Below are positions 12,801-25,120 of a stretch of DNA of 64,000 nucleotides, piece after piece; position 1 is the stretch's first letter; the number at the start of each line of letters is the position of its first letter. The stretch is from Apis mellifera (lineage: Eukaryota; Arthropoda; Insecta; Hymenoptera; Apidae): NCBI RefSeq assembly GCF_003254395.2, contig NC_037639.1, positions 7,736,001 through 7,800,000 of the forward strand, written 5' to 3'. The translations under genes and the position numbers were made by a program. The notes beneath the pieces are model-generated. The model saw nothing but the letters and a program-made list of their open reading frames with translations, did not search any database and was not told the origin of the DNA.

Positions 12801-14165
12801 GTATTGTGGTCGGTGTTTTTTTTCAATATTGTATCGTCGATCTAAGTGTGGTAGTGGCGTCGATAATGTGTCAAGCGTTTTCGAAACCGAAGTATCCATG
12901 TATACGTATTTTTCTCTTTTTTTCTTTTTTAATTGAAAATTTCAAATTCACATTTTTCGTTAAGAGCTTTAATACACAGAGCGAGTATTTCCATATTTTT
13001 CAATTGTTTCATTTCGAATGAAAAAAAAAAAGTTTGCAAATTTCATTTCGCCCTTCCTCCGGGGGAGGATCGCACGACACATTATCGGCCCTTAGTCAAT
13101 ATCTAATAAGCTATATAGTCAGCCTAGCAAATATTACTTAACGGTAAATGATTAACCAATACCTTGAAGGCTACAATAACCATAGATCATAGGAGGGTTT
13201 ATTTTGTCGTAGAATTGGAAACACCTCGGCCGCGCGTAGTTACCTAGTACCTTGTCACAGAATTTAGTCGATGCGCTATATAGTCGATGCGATATACATA
13301 TTTATAAATAGTCAGAATCTTAGTTGTGTGGTCTTTTCAATTAGTATTCAAATTATGAAATTTCATGGATGCCTTTCTTTCTCTTTCTCTCTCTTTCTCT
13401 CTCTCTCTCTCTCTTTCTATTTTTACTTCTATAAAATTTAACTTCCAAACTATTTCTTGCTCTTCTATCTATCTTCTCTCTGTTTCTCCTTCTCTCTATC
13501 TAACCTAGATATACGCTTTTAATTCGATTTTCTCTCGTTTTGATCTTTCTTCTTTTTCTCTATTTGATCTTCTCTTTCTTTATTGTATATTTTTTTTTCT
13601 AAATCTTTCTCTTGTCTATTTATTTATTTATTTATTTATATTTTTTTTATCCTTCACTCATTGTTTGAAACCTAGTCATCCATTACACTCGAACCGTCTA
13701 TCTCGACGAATTTCTGCAACGCTTCGCTTTATACTTAACTACTTGTCTCCATGTACATATATTAATTGTCTACGCATACCTTCGCCTGCACGAAGAAAAA
13801 TATTGCACAACAGAATCATCATTTAGATCATTCGCGAGTTAAAATTCACCACCGATCTATCTAGCCTTATGAATTTTAGTCGCGTTCGCCTTTTTAGAAT
13901 CATCGAATATTCTTCTTTTTTTTTTTCTTTTTTTTTTTAGATCGAAGATCACCCAGTACTTTTCTTCGTGCTTAGTTGCAGAAATTTTTATATATTCATA
14001 CTTACAATATCATTGCACTGACTAATCGAGGCAATTGAAATGAGCAAATGAAGGGAAAAGAATGAAAAAAAAAAAAAAAAAAGATGTGAAAAGAAAAAAA
14101 AAAAAATTATTATCCGTTAAGATCAATCTCGTCACGGTATTAATGTGATCTGTTTTTCCTTATAG
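12801..14165 (+). other. Rbp6: Intron 3' part before the microexon
   Basis: No gene seen. T/CT-rich stretches occur at about 13370-13660 and a poly-A run at about 14065-14105. The acceptor is ttccttatag at 14156-14165. Whether the upper part is intron only or also the tail of the early isoform's UTR is not decidable from sequence. Confidence 0.6.
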
Positions 14166-14198
14166 ATTTTATGTGGTCCCTGGGAGCATTACCTGATG
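14166..14198 (+). CDS. Rbp6: Musashi/Rbp6 33-nt microexon
   Basis: With the G left from 7318 it encodes DFMWSLGALPD and gives one base of the next Gly codon. It starts and ends in phase 1, so skipping it removes exactly 11 residues without a frame change. The acceptor is ttatag and the donor gtgagt. It sits where vertebrate Musashi has the aromatic/Met-rich linker (Met-Asp-Ala-Phe-Met-Leu-Gly type) after RRM2. Too short to be found as an ORF, it was recognised from the splice sites, the phase and the fit to the next exon (LPDG-FPAAAYAAY). Confidence 0.88.
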
Positions 14199-14551
14199 GT
14201 GAGTATTGAAATATGCACGAACATGTACAACAAAACGACTCCAAATGTCCAGTGACATGTCTACATGACTATACCGTAATCAACGTGTTCAGTTTGACGT
14301 AAGACCACCTCGTTGTAATATTCACGTGTCGATCAATCAAGTCGAAATGTATACCAGATATACCAGTCACGTTTTCTCTCTTCGTACTCCTCGCTATCAT
14401 GCGTGATTCGACGAGAAAATCATGCAAACGTTTCATCCAAACGCGCCATGCAAACTTTCACCTTTGTGAAAATGCAACTGGTTCATTAACGTAATTACTC
14501 GGTTAGCGTTTATCTCGTCACGCGTCATGGTTACATTGGAGAATCACATAC

Positions 14552-14617
<66 letters not shown>

Positions 14618-15594
14618 CGATACGCGACAGGAATACACGATACATATTACATATATATTAATTTCGTTCGAATTAAATTGAAATATTAAAAGCGAACTGA
14701 TAAGGATCTTTGCTCGTGGAGATTGTTCGACCAGTAATTTCATAGCGTTTCTCGATTGAAAATGTTCTGTAAAAGTAAACACGGTACGTACCTGTGGGAA
14801 ATATTTTACGTATCTATATAATATATTTCACAAAAGGGAGCATGTAGATCATGTAGTTTATAGAGGACGTATATATTTTTGTAGATAGATGTAACCGATT
14901 ACAAATCACAATTTAACTAATCGAACTTTATTCTATACACTGTGATATTTAGAGGGATATAATTGTTAGAAGGAATTTTTTTATAATATTAGAGAAAACG
15001 TAGATAACGTTACTTCTGATTGATATTAAATGGTTTGGACTCGAAATAAATACGACGTCGTTGCTTTGATAGCCCGTGATTATTAAAACAATAACAAATA
15101 ACGTTAAGGCATAACGCTTCTATTAAAAATTCCGTACCGTTAAGCTGCAGAATTAGAAATCCGCAACGAATATTAATTTCGCACGTACCAAGCTTCGCTC
15201 AGAATAGGTTGGAAAAAGCTGTTATCCCCATCTAGCGAAATTACACACGCACTTAGGGTGGAACGAAATGACATAGGAAAATAAATTCATAATTTAAAAG
15301 AAAAAAAAAAAGGAAAGAGAGAAACAAAAGTGACAAGAATCGAATAAAACTTGAATATTTCCATGTATATACACGCTTGAAACGTCTGATGAAACAAATC
15401 TCTTATCAGAGAAATAGAATAATCGCGTAATATTTTCGTTTTACCCTAACTCACGCGTTACGCGAAATAGATACGACACGAAATAACGTTCCACAATGGC
15501 CCTGTAACACTTCACCTTCTCCAAAATCACACAGGTAACCGATCGCAGAGAGGGGGAAGGAAAAAGCTGACATATTCTTTTGCTCTGTTCACAG
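14199..15594 (+). other. Rbp6: Intron between microexon and FPAAAY exon
   Basis: A 1396-nt intron with donor gtgagt and acceptor ttgctctgttcacag. It contains a 55-nt TA microsatellite at 14553-14607. No other feature recognised. Confidence 0.85.
14553..14607. repeat. (TA)n microsatellite
   Basis: About 55 nt of uninterrupted TA, followed by TGTATGTATG. Confidence 0.95.
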
Positions 15595-15851
15595 GTTTCC
15601 CAGCGGCGGCGTACGCGGCATACGCGGCAAGCCGCGGCTATTCTGGGTACCCTAGTTTCGGACTGCCCTACCCGACAGGTAACCACCTTAGCCTTAACCA
15701 CCTTAACCACCATAATGCGGCCCACATCGCGCCCCTCAACCTGAACTTGAACCTGATACAGGCACAGCCTGCACCCCACCATAACCCGCCTACCCCCACA
15801 CCGCTCTTTTACCATCCCAATTTGGACCTCTACAACGCCATGCCTCTGTGA
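15595..15851 (+). CDS. Rbp6: Musashi/Rbp6 composite exon: FPAAAYAAYAASRGY segment or alternative His/Asn/Pro-rich C-terminus
   Basis: The exon starts in phase 1 and reads (G)FPAAAYAAYAASRGYSGYP then SFGLPYPT. FPAAAY is a conserved Musashi C-terminal element. A donor at 15679 (acag|gtaacc) gives an 84-nt, phase 1-1 exon. Without splicing, the frame continues as GNHLSLNHLNHHNAAHIAPL, then an Asn/Leu-rich stretch and a Pro-rich stretch, to LYHPNLDLYNAMPL-type residues and a TGA at 15849-15851. The donor is weak (C instead of G at +5), which would favour read-through and use of the downstream poly(A) signal. The extension is low-complexity but coherent, and unlike the flanking intron. It would give a second early-terminating isoform. 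Confidence 0.9.
15679..15684 (+). other. Rbp6: Weak splice donor inside composite exon (switch 2)
   Basis: ACAG|GTAACC: GT and A at +3 fit, but +5 is C. Splicing leaves a G in phase 1. It joins TG of the 46956 exon (Val-Asp-Leu) or TG of the 51218 exon (Val-Met-Asn); both junctions are in frame, which supports the donor despite its weak consensus. Confidence 0.75.
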
Positions 15852-16560
15852 ACTAACTAATATAACTAATATAACGTGTATGATCTAATAATCAAAAATC
15901 TCTCGACATCGAGCTATGCGCACATATCTCTAACTCAACAACCCTTATTACCAGCCAATTGCTACACCATTTTACTAACTGTGCTCTCGCTGTCGCTACT
16001 CGTTGTCCTGCTCGTCGTCGCCGTCGTCTCTCCGTCCTCCGCGATCTTGACACGAGAATCGAGCGAGTATACACGTGGGTGGATCTGGACGAGCCAAACG
16101 CAAATCTCGTTTGGAAATCGAGAGAGACACGGTTCGAAGGAGAAAACAAGCGCGAGAAAGGTCTCGAGAGAGGGTTTGAGGTGTTTGTTTCAAGACTGTG
16201 AGCATTTTCCAGTCGAAATTCATTCATTGAGAACGAAGCATCGGCGCCTCGAAAACTACTCGAGTTGAATATCTGGACAATTTCGAACGAAACGGTTAAT
16301 TTCAACCGGAGGAAATTCCTTCTCCTTCGAATTCGTGGCCTTCGTCAGCTCGGATGACCGCGCGAAATCGCGATCGATTTCTCGTCTCGTCCCGAGGAGA
16401 GATCGAGAGCGAATGTTTATTCGTCGTTTATTCGCTCGCATTCTATCCTTTTTCGATAAGGCTGTCTCGACGTGAGGCCGGAAGTCGATGGGGATATATA
16501 TTCGTGCGACGGAGTTTCGTGCCCTCGACGACAGGACACTCGGTGAAATAAAGTGATCCA
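15852..16560 (+). other. Rbp6: Probable 3'UTR of the second early-terminating isoform
   Basis: About 700 nt of unique, mostly microsatellite-free sequence after the stop, with an AATAAA at 16547-16552. Overlapping ORFs on both strands (up to 165 aa) show no recognisable domain and are treated as chance. The 3' end is inferred only from the AATAAA. Confidence 0.45.
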
Positions 16561-17490
16561 AGATTGCGCCATCAATGTTCCATCGAGGACGATATTGGTG
16601 AGGCAAACGGTAAACCCTCTCTATACGTCCACCGCGAAGGGCGTTGTACATCAGCAACATTTGCTCGGCCTCCGACGATCCTCGAGTTCCGGAGGAATCG
16701 GCGGAGCGCCGACAGTCGATTAACGAAAGAAGTGGTGAGAACGTATTGTACAAAATCGTTATAAATTATCATATTCGATATAATCTTTGTCGAGGTTAAG
16801 ATTTAAGATAGCAATAAGGAAGTGTCGACTCTTTGGACGAATTTTTTTACCCCGTTCCCGTGTCCCGGCGAAACAATTTGGAGGATACGATCGATTCTTG
16901 CACGAATCTTACCTACTTCGCGCTACTATAAATTAACGTTTTGTAAATTTTTATATAAAAAAAAAAAAAGAACGCGAAAATTATGTTTTGAAGTGAAGAA
17001 AGAAAGTTTTTATATATATATAAATTAAAATTCTCTTCGTCCATGTTTATTCATTTATATCGATGTATGCGTATCGCAAAATATGTTGTTTTCAAGCTTG
17101 CGTTTTAACGAATGAAATGAATTCTCTTCGATTGAATTTCTATTTCAAACGTAACGCAATTTGCATTTCTTCGTAAACTCGCCCTTCGTGAGACGCGCGA
17201 GAAGCGTAAAAAAAAATGTAGATCGAAGAGAATTGAAATCCTCTCTCCGGGAACTGGGACAAGATAATGAGAGGCTGATGTATGGGAAAAGTTACGTCGT
17301 TAAAACCAACTCTGGCTTTCTTACCGGTCTGCGCTCGATAGCAGCTTGCGTGCCTTCGACTGTCAATAACAAACAACTCCGCTGCTACGGAATTTTCTTT
17401 CGAAGCATCAAGGCTTTGCGATCGGCGAAACGCTTTAAAATTGCTTCGGCTAATCGATTAATCAATTTCAATTACCTCTACCTCTGTTTA

Positions 17491-17566
17491 TCTCTCTCTC
17501 TCTCTCTCTCATTCTCTCTCTCTCTCTCATTCTCTCTCTCTCTCTCATTCTCTCTCTCTCTCTCTT
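17491..17566. repeat. (CT)n microsatellite with CATT interruptions
   Basis: A CT run broken three times by an ATT, giving a higher-order unit CATTCTCTCTCTCTCTCT. This indicates expansion of the interrupted unit rather than simple dinucleotide slippage. Confidence 0.9.
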
Positions 17567-18063
17567 CTTTTCTCCCCGGTATACAAATCGTTAAAACCGC
17601 GCATCGGATCCGATCGATCGGGTTAGACGAGCGGAAAACGAGGAGGCCAACGAGCAAAATGAAAATTTCAACGAATTAGTATTAAAACGGACGCTACTTA
17701 ACCCGCATGCCACTGAATAAATTCCCGGATCCGGATTATTTATTAACTGCCACTCATTGTAAACGAGATCTCTCTTGGAGAAACTCCTCTCTGAAAGGAG
17801 TTGGCATATATCTACCGTATTCCCAAAATTCGCCATATATACACGAGATCGTCGAGTTTCAATCGGATATTGTTTAAATCGTCGAATATCGTCAGGGGTC
17901 AGTCGTAATTTAAGATTAATCGCGCGGTCACGGAACGGGGTAAAATGTCATTGTTAATATTAGGTAGGGGTAAACGGGAGAGCGTATCGATTGCGAACGA
18001 TATGCGGAGTGAACCGCATCGCGGTTGATTCTGCACGCATAGATACACGTATATATATGTATG

Positions 18064-18113
<50 letters not shown>

Positions 18114-18966
18114 CAGTGAGGGGGCACGAGAGTAGAGCAATTAATAGGAAACGTTTCGAAAATGAACGCGTCCATGGATCCTGGGGTATCGGGTGATCTA
18201 AATCGAACCGGTTGATTGGAGGTAGTTGCGGCCAAAGTTTTCGGGGTCAAGCGCCCTTCATGTCGAATTCGGAATCGAAATGAAAATCCGCAAGTCCGAC
18301 GGTCAAAATGGAGTTTCGGTCCCGTGACGCTCTATAATCGGACCGTGGTCCCCCCTCCCCTCCCTATCAGACGGAATTTCGAATCTAAGGGAGGAAAAGG
18401 AGGGGAGGGATCGTTCGCTAATTTATTGTTCGCTTCGATCGGCTCGCGCGACTTTTCGAGTGATCGCGTAGATTCTCATCGATCCGTTGCTCTCGTCTCG
18501 ATATACATATGTATATTCCTGTTATTTTCAACGATAATAATTAAGGATTTTTGTTCGTTAATTATTTTTCTCACTGCCTTTCACACCGATCTTTGATCGA
18601 ATCGTATCAAAGGCTCGATATCGATATCGATAATGTTTATCGACACGAAACAGGGAAACATTTAGTTGGGTCGAAACAGAGAAAGGAATACGGGTGAAAA
18701 CGAACAGACAATAGGATATAGTAGTACACTAATCACGTCCCTTACGGCGGGTTTTCTCAGACGTAACATCACCTTCGAAGAAGCTTCATCTCGATCTCCC
18801 GTAACTACTTTCACCCTTGTGCCCTTTGTCCGCCGTACGGCCGTTGCTCTTACACGTCTTACTAGCCCATTTGTTCCCTTCTCTTTCGTCCATTTCTGCC
18901 CATTTGTCTGTCTCGCTCGTCTTTCTTCACGAACTATCTTACTCGCTCTCTTTCACGTTATATCAT

Positions 18967-18968
<2 letters not shown>

Positions 18969-19000
<32 letters not shown>
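18969..19000. repeat. (CT)n microsatellite
   Basis: About 30 nt of CT, followed by T-rich DNA to about 19045. Confidence 0.9.
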
Positions 19001-19002
<2 letters not shown>

Positions 19003-22000
19003 CTCCTCTTTCTTCTTCTTTTTTTCTTTTTTCTTTTTTTTTTTATTACGTTCAGAAGCGTTTTCCGCGAAAGAAACACTCCTCGAGAGGTAAAAATTTC
19101 GAGATAAAAGTTTGCGAAACTTCTTCTTCCCCCGCACTTTGTCGTTCCTCCCTTACCCTTGAGCTCGTGATGCCACCCCCGCCCCCCTCCCCCTTTTGTG
19201 TTAAGCATGGCACGAAAATAGCGAAGCAGTAACATATAACGCCAATAGAGGCGGACAAACTGCGACAGGTGTCCCATGCACGTCGACGACCGGGCGTAAA
19301 TTAGCGACCGGCAAAGAGCCACACGTAGCCGGTGTTTCTACTGGGGAAGGGAAGCACGTGTAACTATTTCCACGCCTCCTCCCGCCGTCGAATTAACCGT
19401 AAGAATTTCGTTCGATCGACCGTATATTATAATATAATACACGCGTTATTATATCGTTTCGAAACGGATCGATCCACTGGAACAATTCACGCGAACGCGC
19501 AGAAAGAGAACTCATAAATAATGCATAATGTTTTTCGGACATTGGCTCATCCCTCGAACTCAAACTCCCTTCCAACTCGGATCTTCCTCTCCTCCAAACG
19601 AAATTTTCACTTTTCTTCCAGAGACCGCGCGGGGATACTTTCCAAAATCCCTTTCGAATTTAACTCGTTCGAATAACTTCCTCGAAACTGAGGTAAGCGG
19701 GTTTGATCGCGCGACATCCCTCTCCCTACCTCCTCTCTACCTGCTTTCTTTCATATTTTAGCGGTTATGGTTCACGAGGCATGGCGGTAGAAGGGGGAAA
19801 AGAAAAAGAAAAAGAAAAAGAAAAGAAAAGAGAAAGGTATGTTGGATAACAGCCACCGATGATTGATCACTGTGAGCGAAAACCCACCCGCCTTACATTC
19901 CCAATGTCCGAAAAACATTCGAGGCAACCCTCTCGCACGGGCGCGGATAGGAAATAAGAGAGGGTGATTCCGCGTGGAAACGAATTTCCTCTCCCGTTCA
20001 CAAGAGGAGAGGATATTTTTTTCGGTAGGTAGATCTTGGAAACCTCGAGATTTGCATTCGAGAAAAAATTCTTTTAGGTTAGAGTCGTGTTTAGAAGGAA
20101 TAGGTCTCTCCCTCTCTGTCTTTCTCTCTACGAGGAGGAGGGAGAGCTGTGTTAGTGATTTCACGTGAAATCGGTCGCGACGGTACTCGCCCCGTTTGCT
20201 CGTCGAGTCGATCCATCAAGAGAGATTAAAAGATTTCCACATCCCTGGGCTAGTTCTTTGTTTCAAGGAGATATTTAAACGTGTGACACGGATATCGAAC
20301 GGCGCTTTCTAGTGTTCACGATGATAGTGTTTTGCTCGAGTTGTACGAGTACTCTCATTTCGCTTGATTACAACCCTCGCTTCAACCCTTGATTAAATAC
20401 GCGTTTGGTGTTTACGATCGTTGTCGTGTAATGGTGTACGTTATCGCCAAGCTGATATAACTGCGCGACAACGAAATAATTAACGAGGATTTACAATAGC
20501 TGGTATTATTTTGAATTGGGTTTAGAATCCAAATCAACCCCATATCCAATAACTATTGCTCGTCTTAAAATTATCTTATCATTTTAAATGATTCTCAAGC
20601 TAAGATTTTCAAGCAAGTTTTATTCTGAATAATCGTGAATGATTGGAAAAAAAGTTCCTCGAGTTGAGAATAGAATTTAAGTAGGAGGGTTGAAGAAACA
20701 CGTTCGCAACAACGAATCAATTCCGCACACGTAGAACCGCAGAAATGCTCGAAATACTGAACAAACGAACGAGTAATTGACGTTGTTCTCGTAACCGTTC
20801 AGAACTTTCTCTTAATTCAGCGACGCGGGTATAATTTGGCCTTCCACTCTCGAAACTATTACCTTTCTCGATACATGCACGAGTTGTCGCGTTCGCGATC
20901 GAACCCGAGCGGACAAATAAGCAAAGCGGACAACAACAAGCACATGGGGCACCCGTGCTCGCAGTTTCTCCGTAATGACGTTCTCCACCACCGCTAGTTT
21001 TGTCACCTTGCGACGTGTGTTGCGTGTCAGCTGTCGAGCTAACAATTCTCTGACAATTCTCGTCGGATGAAAACGAAACGGATGATGTGTGCGATGCTGT
21101 GATAACTACGTCAACAGCATCGAAGAGAAAGGGAGGAAGACGACGAGAAGACTGTTCTTTTTTTCCTCTTTTTTTTTCTTTCTTTCTTTCTTTCTTCTTT
21201 TTTTTTTTCACGCGCTCGTAAGAAAGAAAGATTTATGTTTATCGAATTAAAAAAAAGAGAAGAAATTGAAACTAAAACGTGTGAGACCACCCAGTGAGAC
21301 TCAGGGGACTCAGAGGGGGTTGGTGGTACTTTCAGGTGCCTTGGGACTACCGCCCCTATCAGCCGGAGACACGTCGCTACACAGCTTCTCCACAGAGTAC
21401 AGAATCATTCCCGAACAATGAGCGGACCGATGCAAAAAAAGGGCGTGGAACGTGCGTGCGAGAGCGTGTGCACCACGAGAATCGTTGGGAGGGGGTGTTG
21501 TAGACCGGAATCGAGGAAATGCGTGCTGTGCGCAATCTATGCGATCTATCGTCTCGCTCGATCGACAGGGCAGGGAGAGTTATTATAAATAGAGGAGGGA
21601 TGATACAGACGAATTTCTTTTTCTCGAGACGGGTATCGACGTGTACGAGTGCACTGTCTGTGTGTTTCGTGTGTAATAATAACGGCAATCGGATCGTGTG
21701 AGAGAGCGACAAGATACTGTTTCACAGGGGGTGAGATAAGATCCGGTTCCTCTTCGACTCTTACATCGGCTTTCCTTCTATCTGACTGATGAACGCGGTT
21801 CCATCGAGATTATAAGTTTTTAAAGTCTGATGCTGGACTGGACAGACGTAATAAGGACGACGACTTTTTCCAACGTAACGTAATCGCGGTAACGAGTTTT
21901 TCCTTCCCTCTTTTCTCCCCCAACACTTTTGCACGTTGAAGACGGAGAAAGTCGCGAAAAGTCTGTCATCTTGCGACGTGGATGAATTTTAGCAGGATCT

Positions 22001-23879
22001 CCCACTACGAGACGAGGAAATGAATCGGGCGCATCTTCTTCTCTGTGCTTTCTTATTTTTTTTTTGTTTTATTTTTTTTCTTTCTTTCTTTCCTTCGTCC
22101 AGCTTCTCTATCTCTATCTCTCTAAACTTTCTAAACTGCTCGAGTCATTCTTCTTTCATCCCTCCCTCATGCACACGCGAGAACCGACGGCGTTGGACAG
22201 TTTCTCCTTGGTATTCCTGCGTATTCGTGTCTGAATGTGAAGTAATCTCGAGGGTATACGTGGTGAATATACGCGATGTCACCGGCTAAATTGTACACCG
22301 ATTGCGAACTTTTGTTATTTCTTATTTATTGTTTGAATTATGCGCATTACGTTGATAATACAATTGTTGTTCTTTCAGATAATCAAATATTTTCTTTTTC
22401 CGTACGTTTCTTTCTTTTTTTTTCTCTCTCTCTTTCTTTCTCTCTCTCTTTCTGTTGTTATCCTCCCTTGAATTCTTTTTTCTTTTTCGAGCAATAAACT
22501 TGTTGAGGAATTTATGTTTTTTATTTTAAGTAATTACAACATTTTTTTTTTATATAAAGCGGAGAACTCAATTATTTATTTATTTATTTATTTTTGTTAA
22601 TTTATTATTCGATTCTCTTTATCTAAAAGTGATTTAAAAATAAAGATTTAAAATTTACGATATACTTTTGTAATAATTTAAAATACAATCGTGATGAACG
22701 TTTATTTTGTATTTTGTTCTTTGATTGATACACCCGTTGCACGGTGCAATGCGAAAAGTTGTCGGGAGTTGATTAAATTTGGAGTAAATCGATTTCAATT
22801 TTGAACATGTATTAACCTAATTCTTATAATCTTCGCGCTAATTGAAATTTCCGCTTTCAGAGAATTAGTTTCGTTAAATAAGCGAGATATAGAGTGTTAA
22901 GCGGAGATATGTTGCACCGTGCTGCTTATCAGAGCATGTCAATCCCGATCCTTTTCGAATATTCAACATTCTTCAATATTATTGTTCATTTATTATTTAT
23001 TATTTATTGTATCGATTATTTATTATTATCGATTTCTCGAGTATTATTATAACATTGCCCTTCTTGAAAATATTCTCTTTTGATTTATAACTAATTTCTT
23101 CGCCCTTCGTATATATTTTCAAACTCGGGGGAACCAATTTTCCGAGAACCGCGGTAAACTTTATTAATTTCACGTCGAATTGTTGAGTAAAATTTACGCA
23201 ACTTTTTATAGCATAAAATATTCTCGCGGTAGTTTTATATTTGCGTGGCAGAGAATTTATTACCGTAATATCTTCTCACTGACAAAATTGTTTTAGAATT
23301 CTGTTGCTAAGAGTTTCGAAATTTCGAAATTAATCATTCATCGTTTCATTACAGAACTCATTAAGGACGAAGCAATTGAGAGAACGCAACAATTATTAAT
23401 TAAACACGGATAAACTATCTTCCTTATTTCATCGTTTCGTGTGTTGCTATTAAAAATCTATCCTACAAAGAAAAAAAGAAAAAATTCACGCTAATTTTTT
23501 AATAATATCTTATATTTTACAGAATCTCAGCTCTCAGAAATAAGATGTGAGATAAATTTCTCAGAATTATATTTCTGCAAAAAAAAAAAGGAGTAAATTC
23601 AACCGTTCTAAATTACCCAGAAAAGGAATGAGATATCAAATGTTGCGTTAAACACAACGCTCAGCGCTTAATGGGTTAACTCATTAAAATCTCGAATATC
23701 CAAAAATATACCCTCTATTTTTCTCTCTCCCTGCCCTCCATTCAACTCCAATACACAACTCACGTCACAAAAAATCAATTCTCCGTTCGAGCGTCGATAT
23801 CTCTTCGAAGATCCATAAACCAATTACACAATTATACTCAAAATCACCCCTCACCCCATCCGCCGCAGTTTAACAGGTG

Positions 23880-24510
23880 TTCCCTTCGAATTGACACAAC
23901 CTAACCGTGCATCCCTCATACGCTTGTCGAGCTACGAATATCACGCACACGAGTGTCACACGAGTATCGCGCGCGCACGATCGATGAGATTTCTCCGAGA
24001 GAGGACGGTTTTTCAACCGTGCGATATTTCTCCGGCGCGGCGGATTCGACGCACGATCGACGCGTGTATACGCGCACACGTACACGCGTCGTGTACGTGC
24101 ACGCGTACACGCCTCGTATCGAAGTCCCCCGGTCCTTTCATTGGGGGGAGTCTGCAACCGGGTGGGCGAACCGAAAAGGGGTGCGCTGGGGGTGGGAGAG
24201 GAGAGGTGCACACCGTCGTATTTCACAGTCATTACCGTAACGTGTTACCGTGCGCGCTCGTTGCGCCACGCAATAAATCGTCGGTTACCGTTACCATGGG
24301 TGGCGCGCAAGGAGGGTACCGGTGTCGGAGGGGTGCACCGGGGGGTTATCGTGGCGCCGTACACCCCTCCGTCCAACCCTCGGGCAAACCTGTGCGACGC
24401 GGTATATGGCTATGTAACAGTCGTAACCTCTTTTTCCTCCCTTTCTCCCGTTCTCACCTGGGACCGCTCGTCCAAGAATCGAGCCCCGAAGATCTCGCGG
24501 AAAAGTAAGA
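23880..24510. promoter_or_regulatory. CpG-rich block in the large intron, candidate regulatory region
   Basis: About 630 nt much richer in GC and CpG than the surrounding AT-rich intron. It contains a perfect 10-bp inverted repeat with 3-nt spacer (24077-24099), a short hairpin-forming stretch (ACGGTT..AACCGT near 24005-24020) and runs of ACGCGT/GTACAC motifs. An ORF at 24297-24508 (start MGGAQGGYRCRRGAPGGY) has a fair start context but no recognisable domain. It could be an enhancer or an internal promoter; nothing in the sequence proves activity. Confidence 0.25.
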
Positions 24511-25063
24511 TGACCATGACGGGATTGGAATTTGTTTCATTTGTTTTGATATATTCTGATGTATATTTAATTATCTTGTTTCTTGTGTATATAAGTAAAT
24601 TATAGGAGAGAAACTTAATCTTTCAACAGCTTAGAAATTTTGGAAATTAAAAAGTTGTCTCTTTCGAAAACACATTGAGAAGAGAGATCTTGAAATTCAG
24701 CGTGCACCGATCAATAAATCACATCTACTCGCAGTGAATCGATACCTCTCCCCTTTCGAATAATAATCTTTTGCCCGCGATATTCGCCCCCTTCTAATTA
24801 CTCGCTCTCGCTTCTCCGCGATTTCTATCCTTTCTCGAGGGTACAGTGCACGCCCTCGTGCCACTGTACCACACACATGTACATGGACACGTGTACGAAC
24901 ACGGTGCAGCGACCGGACACCAGTTGTACATATTGCGCAGCTTTAGGGGGAAACGTTCGAACCTTCTCTAAGAGGGTGGGTCCTCGCGCTAAGAATTCCA
25001 AGTATCCGATGCTTACACGCGACACGTGCCGTTCCGTGGATTTCACTGCGTGGCGCGTGTGCC

Positions 25064-25064
<1 letters not shown>

Positions 25065-25113
<49 letters not shown>
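25065..25113. repeat. Compound (CA)n(TA)n microsatellite
   Basis: A CA run passes directly into a TA run and then CATATAC. Confidence 0.92.

Positions 25114-25120
<7 letters not shown>

Noticed and set aside
19622..19692. Exon-like segment between tcttccag and gtaagc
   Set aside because: Open in the right phase, but 71 nt long, ending in phase 0, so it would break the frame of the following exon; no family resemblance.
21584..21591. TATAAATA as a promoter TATA box
   Set aside because: No clear initiator about 30 nt downstream and no recognisable first exon; AT-rich background makes chance matches common.
24297..24508. 70-codon ORF starting MGGAQGGYRC as an alternative first exon
   Set aside because: Its last possible donor gives phase 2, which does not fit the phase-1 start of the next Rbp6 exon, and the peptide is not recognised.
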